In this document: one piece after another, positions 1 through 10,426 of the stretch | Numbering within the stretch: position 1 is the stretch's first letter | How the letters are laid out: each line of letters starts with the position of its first letter | Origin: Hyperoodon ampullatus | Lineage: Eukaryota > Chordata > Mammalia > Artiodactyla > Ziphiidae | DNA length: 64,000 bases | NCBI GenBank assembly: GCA_949752795.1 | Contig: CATKHW010000562.1 | Coordinates: forward strand, 62,001 to 126,000 | Reading direction: 5' to 3' | Program-made: the position numbers and the translations under genes | Notes under the pieces: model-generated | The model's input: only the letters and a program-made list of their open reading frames with translations | The model's database searches: none | What the model was told of the DNA's origin: nothing

Positions 1-81
1 AAAAAGGGCGTATGCGTTTTCTCCTGAATATATTCAGGAGAAAACGCATACGCCCTTTTTGGCCATGCAAGCAAGCGGGCA

Positions 82-89
82 ATGCAAAT
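82..89 (+). promoter_or_regulatory. Octamer ATGCAAAT (representative; one per monomer)
   Basis: This is an exact POU-family octamer, 22 bp after the palindrome core. It is retained in every monomer I inspected, although neighbouring bases vary (GGCAATGC or GGCCATGC before it, ATCTGC, ATCTTC or ATCTCC after it). Function is not shown by the sequence; an 8-mer this size can be fixed by homogenisation alone. Confidence 0.5.
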
Positions 90-924
90 CTGCACTACAA
101 AGAAGTATCACTTCCCACCGGTCAAAAGGGACATCCACAAAATGTGTAAAAACCAGAAAGGCAAGACAGGCCCTGGAGAACAGGGAGCCTTGTTATGCAG
201 ATGGGCGGGATGTAAATTGCCAACTGCCTCTCTGGAGGAGTGCATTGTGTTCCCTAAAACAAGTAAACAACAGAGCTACAGAGCCAAGGGCACTTCCAGT
301 CTAGGGAATATACCTTGGGAAAACTGAAAATCAATAAGACAGAGCCACCCCAAAATTTAGGGCTGCACTGCTTACAAGGACCTCAACTTGGTTACACCTT
401 AAATATCCCAGGAAATATAAAAATGGTTCAAAAAATTGTGGTACTTACGTACGATGGAATATCCCTCAGCCATGAAATCAATGTCATAAGACCAGTAGCA
501 GCAAAATGGGTGGATTCAGGTACGATGATTCTAAGTGAAATAAGTCACACAGAAAAAGAAACTTATCATAAGATATCACTTATGAAGATCCTGTAAACAT
601 GGCTACACTTGAACTGAGTTAGGAAAGAGAACAGTGTCTCACATTTAGAAAACACTCTTATGCCTGCTAAGGGGGAAGGAGAGGTGGGGTGATGCATAAA
701 ACGGGAGTTTGATATAAGCACAGGTACCGTTCAAAAAACCAACTATGGAATAGACAAGACCTACACCTTCCTCAGTCAAAGGGACTCAAAATCCCATATT
801 TCCCGCAAAGGAATATATCTGAGTAGTAAGAATCTTAAAACCTATGGATTGATATGTCTCCGTAAGGGAATCAAGTGTGTCTAGACTGGCATAAACATGG
901 CAGCGAGAATCAGCTCAAACCCAC

Positions 925-933
925 TATAAAAAG
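925..933 (+). promoter_or_regulatory. TATA-like motif TATAAAAAG (representative)
   Basis: It is preceded by CCCAC and followed by GGAATTTC. It is present in most monomers. It is altered in monomer 4 (TATCAAAAG) and in X3 monomers 19, 23 and 28 (TTTAAAAAG). An A-rich tract follows at 941-958. There is no other promoter evidence, so activity is a guess. Confidence 0.3.
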
Positions 934-940
934 GAATTTC

Positions 941-958
941 AAAAACAAAACAAAAAAA
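941..958 (+). repeat. A-rich tract (representative)
   Basis: A run of A interrupted by C varies slightly among types. The last A run is shorter in B2 and X3, is interrupted by G in X4 and X2 (ACGAAAAAAC), is continuous (AAAAAAAATGGG) in X5 and X1, and is interrupted by C in D. It is one source of the 1-2 bp length differences between monomers. Confidence 0.7.
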
Positions 959-1119
959 CTGGGAAATTCGTTACAATTCCTTCAGGGTCTCTGATGAAAC
1001 CTGGAATGACCCTATCTAAAATGACAGCTGGATGTGGCATAAGGCTGGACACTTGGGACTGAGAGGATTGGTGAGATTGGGTGAGCAAATGAAGACCCTT
1101 TAAAGCAATAATGCATGGC

Positions 1120-1134
1120 ACCCATTCCATGGGT
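1120..1134. repeat. Short stem-loop ACCCAT-TCC-ATGGGT (representative)
   Basis: This is a 6-bp inverted repeat with a 3-base loop. It is kept in A, C, D, B, X2, X3 and X4. It is broken in X5 and X1, where ACCCATT reads ACAGATT. It helps to show that X5 and X1 share one second half. Confidence 0.6.
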
Positions 1135-1492
1135 CCCAACTCTCCAGGTTGAAGGGAATATTACTACAGTTATAACATGTACGGGAAACCTAGACAACGG
1201 ACACAGTGTGAATACGAAAGGTTTCTAAAACTCAACGAATAGTCCCTCTCCTGGTGCTCCAGTTTGACTTTCCATCTGCTTTACTATCAATCTCCAAAGT
1301 TGGAGAGACAGCCCCTTAACTTCCTGGTTCGCACACGTTGCCAATTTGGCAGAGGATGAAAGGGAAGAGGGAGAACCAATGAGAGAGTAGCTGTTAGGCA
1401 TTTGGACGGGCACATATCACTGTAATTTCACGACAGGAAGAAGAATTAACCAAAGTCTCAGCCACCCACTGGGAACCAGTATAGGTCCTGAA

Positions 1493-1504
1493 CCAAAATT
1501 TTGG
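1493..1504. repeat. 12-bp palindrome CCAAAATTTTGG (representative)
   Basis: This perfect self-complementary 12-mer occurs once per monomer at offset about 1,492. It is preserved in all copies read, including those with altered neighbours (TTTTGGTCTTG in B1, TTTTGGACATG in monomer 34). Confidence 0.8.
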
Positions 1505-1578
1505 ACTTGCGTTCAGCTCACCAAAAACGAATTGAAAAATGGAGCTCAGGGGCACAGCAATTCAGAAACTGGCCGAGT

Positions 1579-1584
1579 AATAAA
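1579..1584 (+). other. AATAAA hexamer (representative)
   Basis: An AATAAA within GAGTAATAAAGGAC matches the polyadenylation signal. It lies about 650 bp after the TATA-like motif and is present in all monomers read. There is no clear downstream GU-rich element, so this may be chance. Confidence 0.25.
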
Positions 1585-1672
1585 GGACAACTATCGTCCA
1601 AAAATCTGTTGAGGAAAGGAAACGAGGCGGACTTGAAAGCGAGGCAGAATAGCAGGAAACAGATTTCAAGAG

Positions 1673-1689
1673 GTACGTTGGAATCGCCT
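1673..1689 (+). other. Degenerate CENP-B-box-like 17-mer (representative; one per monomer)
   Basis: The sequence GTACGTTGGAATCGCCT matches 11 of 17 positions of the human CENP-B box CTTCGTTGGAAACGGGA. This includes the uninterrupted CGTTGGAA and the second CG. Of the nine bases usually considered essential (TTCG, A, CGGG) it keeps six; A replaces the second T and CC replaces the last GG. It lies at offset about 1,672 in each monomer, about 65 bp before the next palindrome core. It is unchanged in the copies I read except monomer 34 (59,013-59,029) and monomer 36 (62,487-62,503). Binding by CENP-B is doubtful because the third T and the GGG end are missing. Confidence 0.55.
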
Positions 1690-1730
1690 TTAAAGCACAG
1701 GAAGAGGGGCACGACTTCGACAATGATGCA

Positions 1731-1804
1731 CTTGGCCAAAAAGGGCGTATGCGTTTTCTCCTGAATATATTCAGGAGAAAACGCATACGCCCTTTTTGGC
1801 CAAG
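1731..1804. repeat. 74-bp perfect palindrome (representative; one per monomer)
   Basis: Two 37-bp arms run from CTTGGCC to GGCCAAG with no spacer, centred on GAATA|TATTC. The inner 60 bp (AAAAAGGGCG to CGCCCTTTTT) defines each monomer start. The 60-bp core is perfect in monomers 1, 2, 3, 4, 6, 8, 11, 13, 16, 20, 21, 24, 25, 29, 30, 33 and 37. It carries one or more mismatches in the others, with monomers 9 and 14 the most degraded. Such a symmetric sequence can form a hairpin in single strands or a cruciform in supercoiled DNA. Confidence 0.97.
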
Positions 1805-3474
1805 CAAGCAAGCGGGCAATGCAAATCTGCACTACAAAGAAGTATCACTTCCCACCGGTCAAAAGGGACATCCACAAAATGTGTAAAAACCAGAAAGGCA
1901 AGACAGGCCCTGGAGAACAGGGAGCCTTGTTATGCAGATGGGCGGGATGTAAATTGCCAACTGCCTCTCTGGAGGAGTGCATTGTGTTCCCTAAAACAAG
2001 TAAACAACACAGCTACAGAGCCAAGGGCACTTCCAGTCTACGGAATATACCTTGGGAAAACTGAAAATCAATAAGACAGAGCCACCCCAAAATTTAGGGC
2101 TGCACTGCTTACAAGGACCTCAACTTGGGTACACCTTAGATATCCCAGGAAATATAAAAATGGTTCAAAAAATTGTGGTACTTACGTACGATGGAATATC
2201 CCTCAGCCATGAAATCAATGTCATAAGACCAGTAGCAGCAAAATGGGTGGATTCAGGTACGATGATTCTAAGTGAAATAAGTCACACAGAAAAAGAAACT
2301 TATCATAAGATATCACTTATGAAGATCCTGTAAACATGGCTACACTTGAACTGAGTTAGGAAAGAGAAGAGTGTCTCACATTTAGAAAACACTCTTATGC
2401 CTGCTAAGGGGGAAGGAGAGGTGGGGTGATGCATAAAACGGGAGTTTGATATAAGCACAGGTACCGTTCAAAAAACCAACTATGGAATAGACAAGACCTA
2501 CACCTTCCTTAGTCAAAGGGACTCAAAACCCCATATTTCCCGCAAAGGAATATATCTGACTAGTAAGAATCTTAAAACCTATGGATTGATATGTCTCCGT
2601 AAGGGAATCAAGTGTGTCTAGACTGGCATAAACATGGCAGCGAGAATCAGCTCAAACCCACTATAAAAAGGAATTTCAAAAACAAAACAAAAAAACTGGG
2701 AAATTCGTTACAATTCCTTCAGGGTCTCTGATGAAACCTGGAATGACCCGATCTAAAATGACAGCTGGATGTGGCATAAGGCTGGACACATGGGACTGAG
2801 AGGATTGTTGAGATTGGGTGAGCAAATGAAGACCATTTAAAGCAATAATGCATGGCACCCATTCCATGGGTCCCAACTCTCCAGGTTGAAGGGAATATTA
2901 CTACAGTTATAACATGTACGGGAAACCTAGACAACGGACACAGTGTGAATACGAAAGGTTTCTAAAACTCAACGAATAGTCCCTCTCCTGGTGCTCCAGT
3001 TTGACTTTCCATCTGCTTTACTATCAATCTCCAAAGTTGGAGAGACAGCCCCTTAACTTCCTGGTTCGCACAGGTTGCCAATTTGGCAGAGGATGAAAGG
3101 GAAGAGGGAGAACCAATGAGAGAGTAGCTGTTAGGCATTTGGACGGGCACATATCACTGTAATTTCACGACAGGAAGAAGAATTAACCAAAGTCTCAGCC
3201 ACCCACCGGGAACCAGTATAGGTCCTGAACCAAAATTTTGGACTTGCGTTCAGCTCACCAAAAACTAATTGAAAAATGGAGCTCAGGGGCACAGCAATTC
3301 AGAAACTGGCCGAGTAATAAAGGACAACTATCGTCCAAAAATCTGTTGAGGAAAGGAAACGAGGCGGACTTGAAAGCGAGGCAGAATAGCAGGAAACAGA
3401 TTTCAAGAGGTACGTTGGAATCGCCTTTAAAGCACAGGAAGAGGGGCACGACTTCGACAATGATGCACTTGGCC
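1738..3474 (+). repeat. Monomer 2, type A
   Basis: It opens with a perfect 74-bp palindrome, 1731-1804, counting the 7 bp of arm before the core. It carries the A marks. Private variants are CCTTAGATATCC near 2134, GATTGTTGAG near 2804 and AAAACTAATTG near 3261. Confidence 0.95.
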
Positions 3475-5212
3475 AAAAAGGGCGTATGCGTTTTCTCCTG
3501 AATATATTCAGGAGAAAACGCATACGCCCTTTTTGGCCAAGCAAGCAAGCGGGCAATGCAAATCTGCACTACAAAGAAGTATCACTTCCCACCGGGCAAA
3601 AGGGACATCCACAAAATGTGTAAAAACCAGAAAGGCAAGACAGGCCCTGGAGAACAGGGAGACTTGTTATGCTGATGGGCGGGATGTAAATTGCCAACTG
3701 CCTCTCTGGAGGAGTGCATTGTGTTCCCTAAAATATGTATACAACAGAGCTACAGAGCCAAGGGCACTTCCAGTCTAGGGAATATACTTTGGGAAAACTG
3801 AAAATCAATAAGACAGAGCCACCCCAAAATTTAGGGCTGCACTGCTTACAAGGACCTCAACTTGGGTACACCTTAAATATCCCAGGAAATACAAAAATGG
3901 TTCAAAAAATTGTGGTACTTACGTACGATGGAATATCCCTCAGCCATGAAATCAATGTCATAAGACCAGTAGCAGCAAAATGGGTGGATTCAGGTACGAT
4001 GATTCTAAGTGAAATAAGTCACACAGAAAAAGAAACTTATCATAAGATATCACTTATGAAGATCCTGTAAACATGGCTTCACTTGAACTGAGTTAGGAAA
4101 GAGAACAGAGTCTCACATTTAGAAAACACTCTTATGCCTGCTTAAGGGGGAAGGAGAGGGGGCGTGATGCATAAAACCAGAGTTTGATATAAGCACAGGT
4201 ACCTTGCAAAAACCAACTATGGAATAGACAAGACCTACACCTTCCTCAGTGAAAGGGACTCAAAACCCCATATTTCCCACAGAGGAATATATTTGACTAG
4301 TAAGAATCTTAAAACCTATGGATTGATATGTCTCCTTAAGGGAATCAAGTGTGTCTAGACTGTCATAAACATGGCAGCGAGAATCAGCTCAAACCCACTA
4401 TAAAAAGGAATTTCAAAAACAAAACAAAAAAACAGGGAAATTCTTTACAATTCCTTCAGGGTTTCTGATGAAACCTGGAATGACCCGATCTACAACGACA
4501 GCAGGATGTGGCATACGGCTGGACACTTGGGACTGAGAGGAGTGGTGAGATTGGGTGAGCAAATGCAGACCCTTTAAAGCACAAATGCCTGGCACCCATT
4601 CCATGGGTCCCAACTCTCCAGGTTGAAGGGAATATTACTACAGATATAACATGTACGGGAAACCTAGAGAACGGACACACTGTGAATACGAAAGGTTTCT
4701 AAAACTCAACGAATAGTCCCTTTCCTGGTGCTCCGGTTTGACTTTCCATCTGCTTTACTATCAACCTCCCAACTTGGAGAGACAGCCCCTTAAACCTCCT
4801 GGGTCGCACAGGTGTCCAATTTGGCAGAGGATGAAAGGGAAGAGGGAGAACGAATGAGAGAGTAGCTGTTAGGCATTTGGACGGGCACATATCACTGTAG
4901 TTTCCCGGCAGGAAGAAGAATTAACCAAAGTCTCAGCCACCCACCGGGAACAAGTATAGGTCCTGAACCAAAATTTTGGACTTGCGGTCAGCTCACCAAA
5001 AACGAGTTGAAAAATGGAGCTCAGGGGCACAGCAATTCACAAACTGGCCGAGTAATAAAGGACAACTATCGTCCAAAAATCTGTTGAGGGAAGGCAACGA
5101 GGCAGACTTGAAAGCGAGGCAGAATAGCAGGAAACAGATTTCAAGAGGTACGTTGGAATCGCCTTTAAAGCACAGGAAGAGGGGCACAACTTCGACAATG
5201 ATGCACTTGGCC
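3475..5212 (+). repeat. Monomer 3, type C
   Basis: The 74-bp palindrome is perfect. C marks are ACCGGGCAAAAG near 3592, ATGTATACAAC near 3734 and GGTACCTTGC near 4198. Length is 1,738 bp. Private variants are ACAAAAATGG (usual ATAAAAATGG) near 3892 and GGAGTGGTGAG near 4538. Confidence 0.95.
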
Positions 5213-6951
5213 AAAAAGGGCGTATGCGTTTTCTCCTGAATATATTCAGGAGAAAACGCATACGCCCTTTTTGGCCAAGCAAGCAAGCGGGCAATGCAAA
5301 TCTGCACTACAAAGAAGTATCACTTCCCACCGGTCAAAAGGGACATCCACAAAATGTGTAAAAACCAGAAAGGCAAGACAGGCCCTGGAGAACAGGGAGC
5401 CTTGTTATGTTGATGGGCGGGATGTAAATTGCCAACTGCGTCTCTGGAGGAGTGTATTGTGTTCCCTAAAACAAGTAAAGAACAGAGCTACAGAGCCAAG
5501 GAAACTTCCAGTCTAGGAAATATACCTTGGGAAAACTGAAAATCAATAAGACAGAGCCACCCCAAAATTTAGGGCTGCACTGCTTACAAGGACCTCAACT
5601 TGGGTACACCTTAAATATGCCAGGAAATATCAAAATGGTTCAAAAAATTGTGGTACTTACGTACGATGGAATATCCCTCAGCCATGAGATCAATGTCATA
5701 AGACCAGTAGCAGCAAAATGGGTGGATTCAGGTACGATGATTCTAAGTGAAATAAGTCACACAGAAAAAGAAACTTATCATAAGATATCACTTATGAAGA
5801 TCCTGTAAACATGGCTACACTTGAACTGAGTTAGGAAAGAGGACAGTGTCTCATATTTAGAAAACACTCTTATGCCTGCTTAAGGGGGAAGGAGAGGTGG
5901 GGTGATGCATAAAACCAGAGTTTGATATAAGCACAGGTACCGTTCCAAAAACCAACTATGGAATAGACTAGACCTACACCTTCCTCAGTGAAAGGGACTC
6001 AAAACCCCATATTTCCCGCAGAGGAATATATCTGACTAGTAAGAATCTTAAAACCTATGGATTGATATGTCTCCGTAAGGGAATCAAGTGTGGCTAGACT
6101 GGCATAAACATGGCAGCGAGAATCAGCTCAAACCCACTATCAAAAGGAATTTCAAAAACAAAACAAACAAACTGGGAAATTCTTTACAATTCCTTCAGGG
6201 TCTCTGATGAAACCTGGAATGACCCTATCTACAATGACAGCTGGATGTGGCATAAGGCTGGACACTTGGGACTGAGAGGATTGGTGAGATTGGGTGAGCA
6301 AATGCAGACCCTTTAAAGCACAAATGCCTGGCACCCATTCCATGGGTACCAACTCTCCAGGATGAAGGGAATATTACTACAGCTATAACATGTACGGGAA
6401 ACATAAAGAACGGACAAACTGTGAATACAAAAGGTTTCTAAAACTCAACGAATAGTCCCTCTCCTGGTGCTCGGGTTTGACTTTCCATCTGCTTTACTAT
6501 CAACCTCCCAACTTGGAGAGACAGCCCCTTTAACCTCCTGGTTCGCACAGGTATCCAATTTGGCAGAGGATGAAAGGGAAGAGGGAGAACCAATGAGAGA
6601 GTAGCTGTTAGGCATTTGGACGGCCACATATCACTGTAATTTCCCGGCAGGAAGAAGAATTAACCAAAATCTCAGCCACCCACCGGGAACCAGTATAGGT
6701 CCTGAACCAAAATTTTGGACTCGCGGTCAGCTCACCAAAAACGAGTTGAAAAATGGAGCTCTGGGGCAAAACAATTCAAAAACTGGCCAAATAATAAAGG
6801 ACAACTAGGGTCCAAAAATCTGTTGAGGGAAGGCAACGAGGCGGACTTGAAAGCGAGGCAGAATAGAAGGAAACAGATATCAAGAGGTACGTTGGAATCG
6901 CCTTTAAATCACAGGAAGAGGGGCACAACTTCGACAATGATGCACTTGGCC
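5213..6951 (+). repeat. Monomer 4, type D
   Basis: The palindrome is perfect. Length is 1,739 bp. D marks are AACTAGGGTCC near 6803 and AAATCACAGG near 6906. The TATA-like motif is changed to CTATCAAAAGG near 6137. AGGAAACTTCC near 5499 is private. Confidence 0.95.
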
Positions 6952-8688
6952 AAAAAGGGCGTATGCGTTTTCTCCTGAATATATTCAGGAGAAAACACAT
7001 ACGACCTTTTTGGCCAAGCAAGCAAGCGGGCAATGCAAATCTGCACTACAAAGAAGTATCACTTCCCACCGGTCAAAAGGGACATCCACAAAATGTGTAA
7101 AAACCAGAAAGGCAAGACAGGCCCTGGAGAACAGGGAGCCTTGTTATGCTGATGGGCGGGATGTAAATTGCCAACTGCCTCTCTGGAGGAGTGCATTGTG
7201 TTCCCTAAAACAAGTAAACAACAGAGCTACAGAGCCAAGGGCACTTCCAGTCTAGGGAATATACCTTGGGAAAACTGAAAATCAATAAGACAGAGCCACC
7301 CCAAAATTTAGGGCTGCACTGCTTACAAGGACCTCAACTTGGGTACACCTTAAATATCCCAGGAAATATAAAAATGGTTCAAAAAATTGTGGTACTTACG
7401 TACGATGGAATATCCCTCAGCCATGAAATCAATGTCATAAGACCAGTAGCAGCAAAATGGGTGGATTCAGGTACGATGATTCTAAGTGAAATAAGTCACA
7501 CAGAAAAAGAAACTTATCATAAGATATCACTTATGAAGATCCTGTAAACATGGCTACACTTGAACTGAGTTAGGAAAGAGAACAGTGTCTCACATTTAGA
7601 AAACACTCTTATGCCTGCTAAGGGGGAAGGAGAGGTGGGGTGATGCATAAAACGGGAGTTTGATATAAGCACAGGTACCGTTCAAAAAACCAACTATGGA
7701 ATAGACAAGACCTACACCTTCCTCAGTCAAAGGGACTCAAAACCCCATATTTCCCGCAAAGGAATATATCTGACTAGTAAGAATCTTAAAACCTATGGAT
7801 TGATATGTCTCCGTAAGGGAATCAAGTGTGTCTAGTCTGGCATAAACATGGCAGCGAGAATCAGCTCAAACCCACTATAAAAAGGAATTTCAAAAACAAA
7901 ACAAATAAACTGGGAAATTCGTTACAATTCCTTCAGGGTCTCTGATGAAACCTGGAATGACCCTATTTAAAATGACAGCTGGATGTGGCATAAGGCTGGA
8001 CACTTGGGACTGAGAGGATTGGTGAGATGGGGTGAGCAAATGAAGACACTTTAAAGCAATAATGCATGGCACCCATTCCATGGGTCCCAACTCTCCAGGT
8101 TGAAGGGAATATTACTACAGTTATAACATGTACGGGAAACCTAGACAACGGACACAGTGTGAATACGAAAGGTTTCTAAAACTCAACGAATAGTCCCTCT
8201 CCTGGTTCTCCAGTTTGACTTTCCATCTGCTTTACTATCAATCTCCAATGTTGGAGAGACAGCCCCTTAACTTCCTGGTTCGCACAGGTTGCCAATTTGG
8301 CAGAGGATGAAAGGGAAGAGGGAGAACCAATGAGAGAGTAGCTGTTAGGCATTTGGACGGGCACATATCACTGTAATTTCACGACAGGAAGAAGAATTAA
8401 CCAAAGTCTCAGCCACCCACCGGGAACCAGTATAGGTCCTGAACCAAAATTTTGGACTTGCGTTCAGCTCACCAAAAACGAATTGAAAAATGGAGCTCAG
8501 GAGCACAGCAATTCAGAAACTGGCCGAGTAATAAAGGACAACTATCGTCCAAAAATCTGTTGAGGAAAGGAAACGAGGCGGACTTGAAAGCGAGGCAGAA
8601 TAGCAGGAAACAGATTTCAAGAGGTACGTTGGAATCGCCTTTAAAGCACAGGAAGAGGGGCACGACTTCGACAATGATGCACTTGGCC
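6952..8688 (+). repeat. Monomer 5, type A
   Basis: The right palindrome arm is damaged: CACATACGACC replaces CGCATACGCCC, so one CpG is lost and one C has become A. Rare variants shared with monomer 36 are CCTATTTAAAATG near 7961, GAGATGGGGTG near 8024 and CTCCAATGTTGG near 8244. It begins the second trimer round. Confidence 0.95.
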
Positions 8689-10426
8689 AAAAAGGGCGTA
8701 TGCGTTTTCTCCTGAATATATTCAGGAGAAAACGCATACGCCCTTTTTGGCCAAGCAAGCAAGCGGGCAATGCAAATCTGCACTACAAAGAAGTATCACT
8801 TCCCACCGGGCAAAAGGGACATCCACAAAATGTGTAAAAACCAGAAAGGCAAGACAGGCCCTGGAGAACAGGGAGACTTGTTATGCTGATGGGCGGGATG
8901 TAAATTGCCAACTGCCTCTCTGGAGGAGTGCATTGTGTTCCCTAAAATATGTATACAACAGAGCTACAGAGCCAAGGGCACTTCCAGTCTAGGGAATATA
9001 CTTTGGGAAAACTGAAAATCAATAAGACAGAGCCACCCCAAAATTTAGGGCTGCACTGCTTACAAGGACCTCAACTTGGGTACACCTTAAATATCCCAGG
9101 AAATATAAAAATGGTTCAAAAAATTGTGGTACTTACGTACGATGGAATATCCCTCAGCCATGAAATCAATGTCATAAGACCAGTAGCAGCAAAATGGGTG
9201 GATTCAGGTGCGATGATTCTAAGTGAAATAAGTCACACAGAAAAAGAAACTTATCATAAGATATCACTTATGAAGATCCTGTAAACATGGCTTCACTTGA
9301 ACTGAGTTAGGAAAGAGAACAGAGTCTCACATTTAGAAAACACTCTTATGACTGCTTAAGGGGGAAGGAGAGGGGGCGTGATGCATAAAACCAGAGTTTG
9401 ATATAAGCACAGGTACCTTGCAAAAACCAACTATGGAATAGACGAGACCTACGCCTTCCTCAGTGAAAGGGACTCAAAACCCCATATTTCCCACAGAGGA
9501 ATATATTTGACTAGTAAGAATCTTAAAACCTATGGATTGATATGTCTCCTTAAGGGAATCAAGTGTGTCTAGACTGTCATAAACATGGCAGCGAGAATCA
9601 GCTCAAACCGACTATAAAAAGGAATTTCAAAAACAAAACAAAAAAACTGGGAAATTCTTTACAATTCCTTCAGGGTCTCTGATGAAACCTGGAATGACCC
9701 TATCTACAACGACAGCAGGATGTGGCATAAGGCTGGACACTTGGGACTGAGAGGATTGGTGAGATTGGGTGAGCAAATGCAGACCCTTTAAAGCACAAAT
9801 GCCTGGCACCCATTCCATGGGTCCCAACTCTCCAGGTTGAAGGGAATATTACTACAGATATAACATGTACGGGAAACCTAGAGAACGGACACACTGTGAA
9901 TACGAAAGGTTTCTAAAACTCAACGAATAGTCCCTTTCCTGGTGCTCCGGTTTGACTTTCCATCTGCTTTACTATCAACCTCCCAACTTGGAGAGACAGC
10001 CCCTTAAACCTCCTGGGTCGCAGAGGTTTCCAATTTGGCAGAGGATGAAAGGGAAGAGGGAGAACGAATGAGAGAGTAGCTGTTAGGCATTTGGACGGGC
10101 ACATATCACTGTAGTTTCCCGGCAGGAAGAAGAATTAACCAAAGTCTCAGCCACCCACCGGGAACAAGTATAGGTCCTGAACCAAAATTTTGGACTTGCG
10201 GTCAGCTCACCAAAAACGAGTTGAAAAACGGAGCTCAGGGGCACAGCAATTCACAAACTGGCCGAGTAATAAAGGACAACTATCGTCCAAAAATCTGTTG
10301 AGGGAAGGCAACGAGGCGGACTTGAAAGCGAGGCAGAATAGCAGGAATCAGATTTCAAGAGGTACGTTGGAATCGCCTTTAAAGCACAGGAAGAGGGGCA
10401 CAACTTCGACAATGATGCACTTGGCC
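8689..10426 (+). repeat. Monomer 6, type C
   Basis: The palindrome is perfect. It carries C marks including ATGTATACAAC near 8948. Private variants are CAGGTGCGATG near 9206 and TTATGACTGC near 9347. It is close to monomers 3 and 37. Confidence 0.95.

Larger units (their letters stand above)
1..1737 (+). repeat. Monomer 1, type A
   Basis: The window opens exactly at the 60-bp palindrome core (1-60), which is perfect. The outer right flank is GGCCATG rather than the usual GGCCAAG. Type A marks are GCTAAGGGGG near 667 and ACGGGAGTTTG near 702. Private variants include CTCAAAATCCC near 785 and GCACACGTTGCC near 1331. It is very similar to monomer 2, so the left edge carries two A monomers in a row. 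Confidence 0.95.

Noticed and set aside
315..596. 93-codon open frame on the + strand recurring in most monomers
   Set aside because: It starts with TTG, not ATG. Most differences between copies change the amino acid (for example T/M/A, L/H/P, S/P, A/E, I/M) with few silent ones. Monomer 36 has a stop. The start is lost in X1 and X2. The protein is not recognisable.
1315..1340. tRNA-like B box (GGTTCG) suggesting a SINE or Pol III gene
   Set aside because: Only GGTTCG matches; the rest of the B box and a correctly spaced A box are missing, and X4/X2 copies read GGTTCA.
925..1584. LTR of an endogenous retrovirus as the origin of the monomer
   Set aside because: TATA-like and AATAAA motifs are present, but I found no TG...CA ends with target duplications, primer binding site, polypurine tract or retroviral coding sequence.
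1501..1764. 87-codon + strand frame and 104/85-codon minus strand frames over the same region
   Set aside because: The frames overlap on both strands, and part of the coding sequence is the palindrome itself (which reads similarly both ways). The + frame begins with TTG. They recur only because the array is tandem.
1731..1804. Rho-independent terminator
   Set aside because: The hairpin with a T run looks terminator-like on both strands, but the context is a eukaryote-like satellite, the arms are 37 bp and no gene precedes it.
1731..1804. MITE or foldback transposon insertion as the source of the palindrome
   Set aside because: No flanking direct repeats that would mark a target-site duplication are visible, and no copy without the palindrome exists in the window for comparison.
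3735..4070. 111-codon ATG-started frame in type C monomers (also 8949-9284, 62812-63147)
   Set aside because: The ATG exists only through the C-type change to ATGTATACAAC; it simply extends the same non-coding frame upstream. No homology or codon signature.
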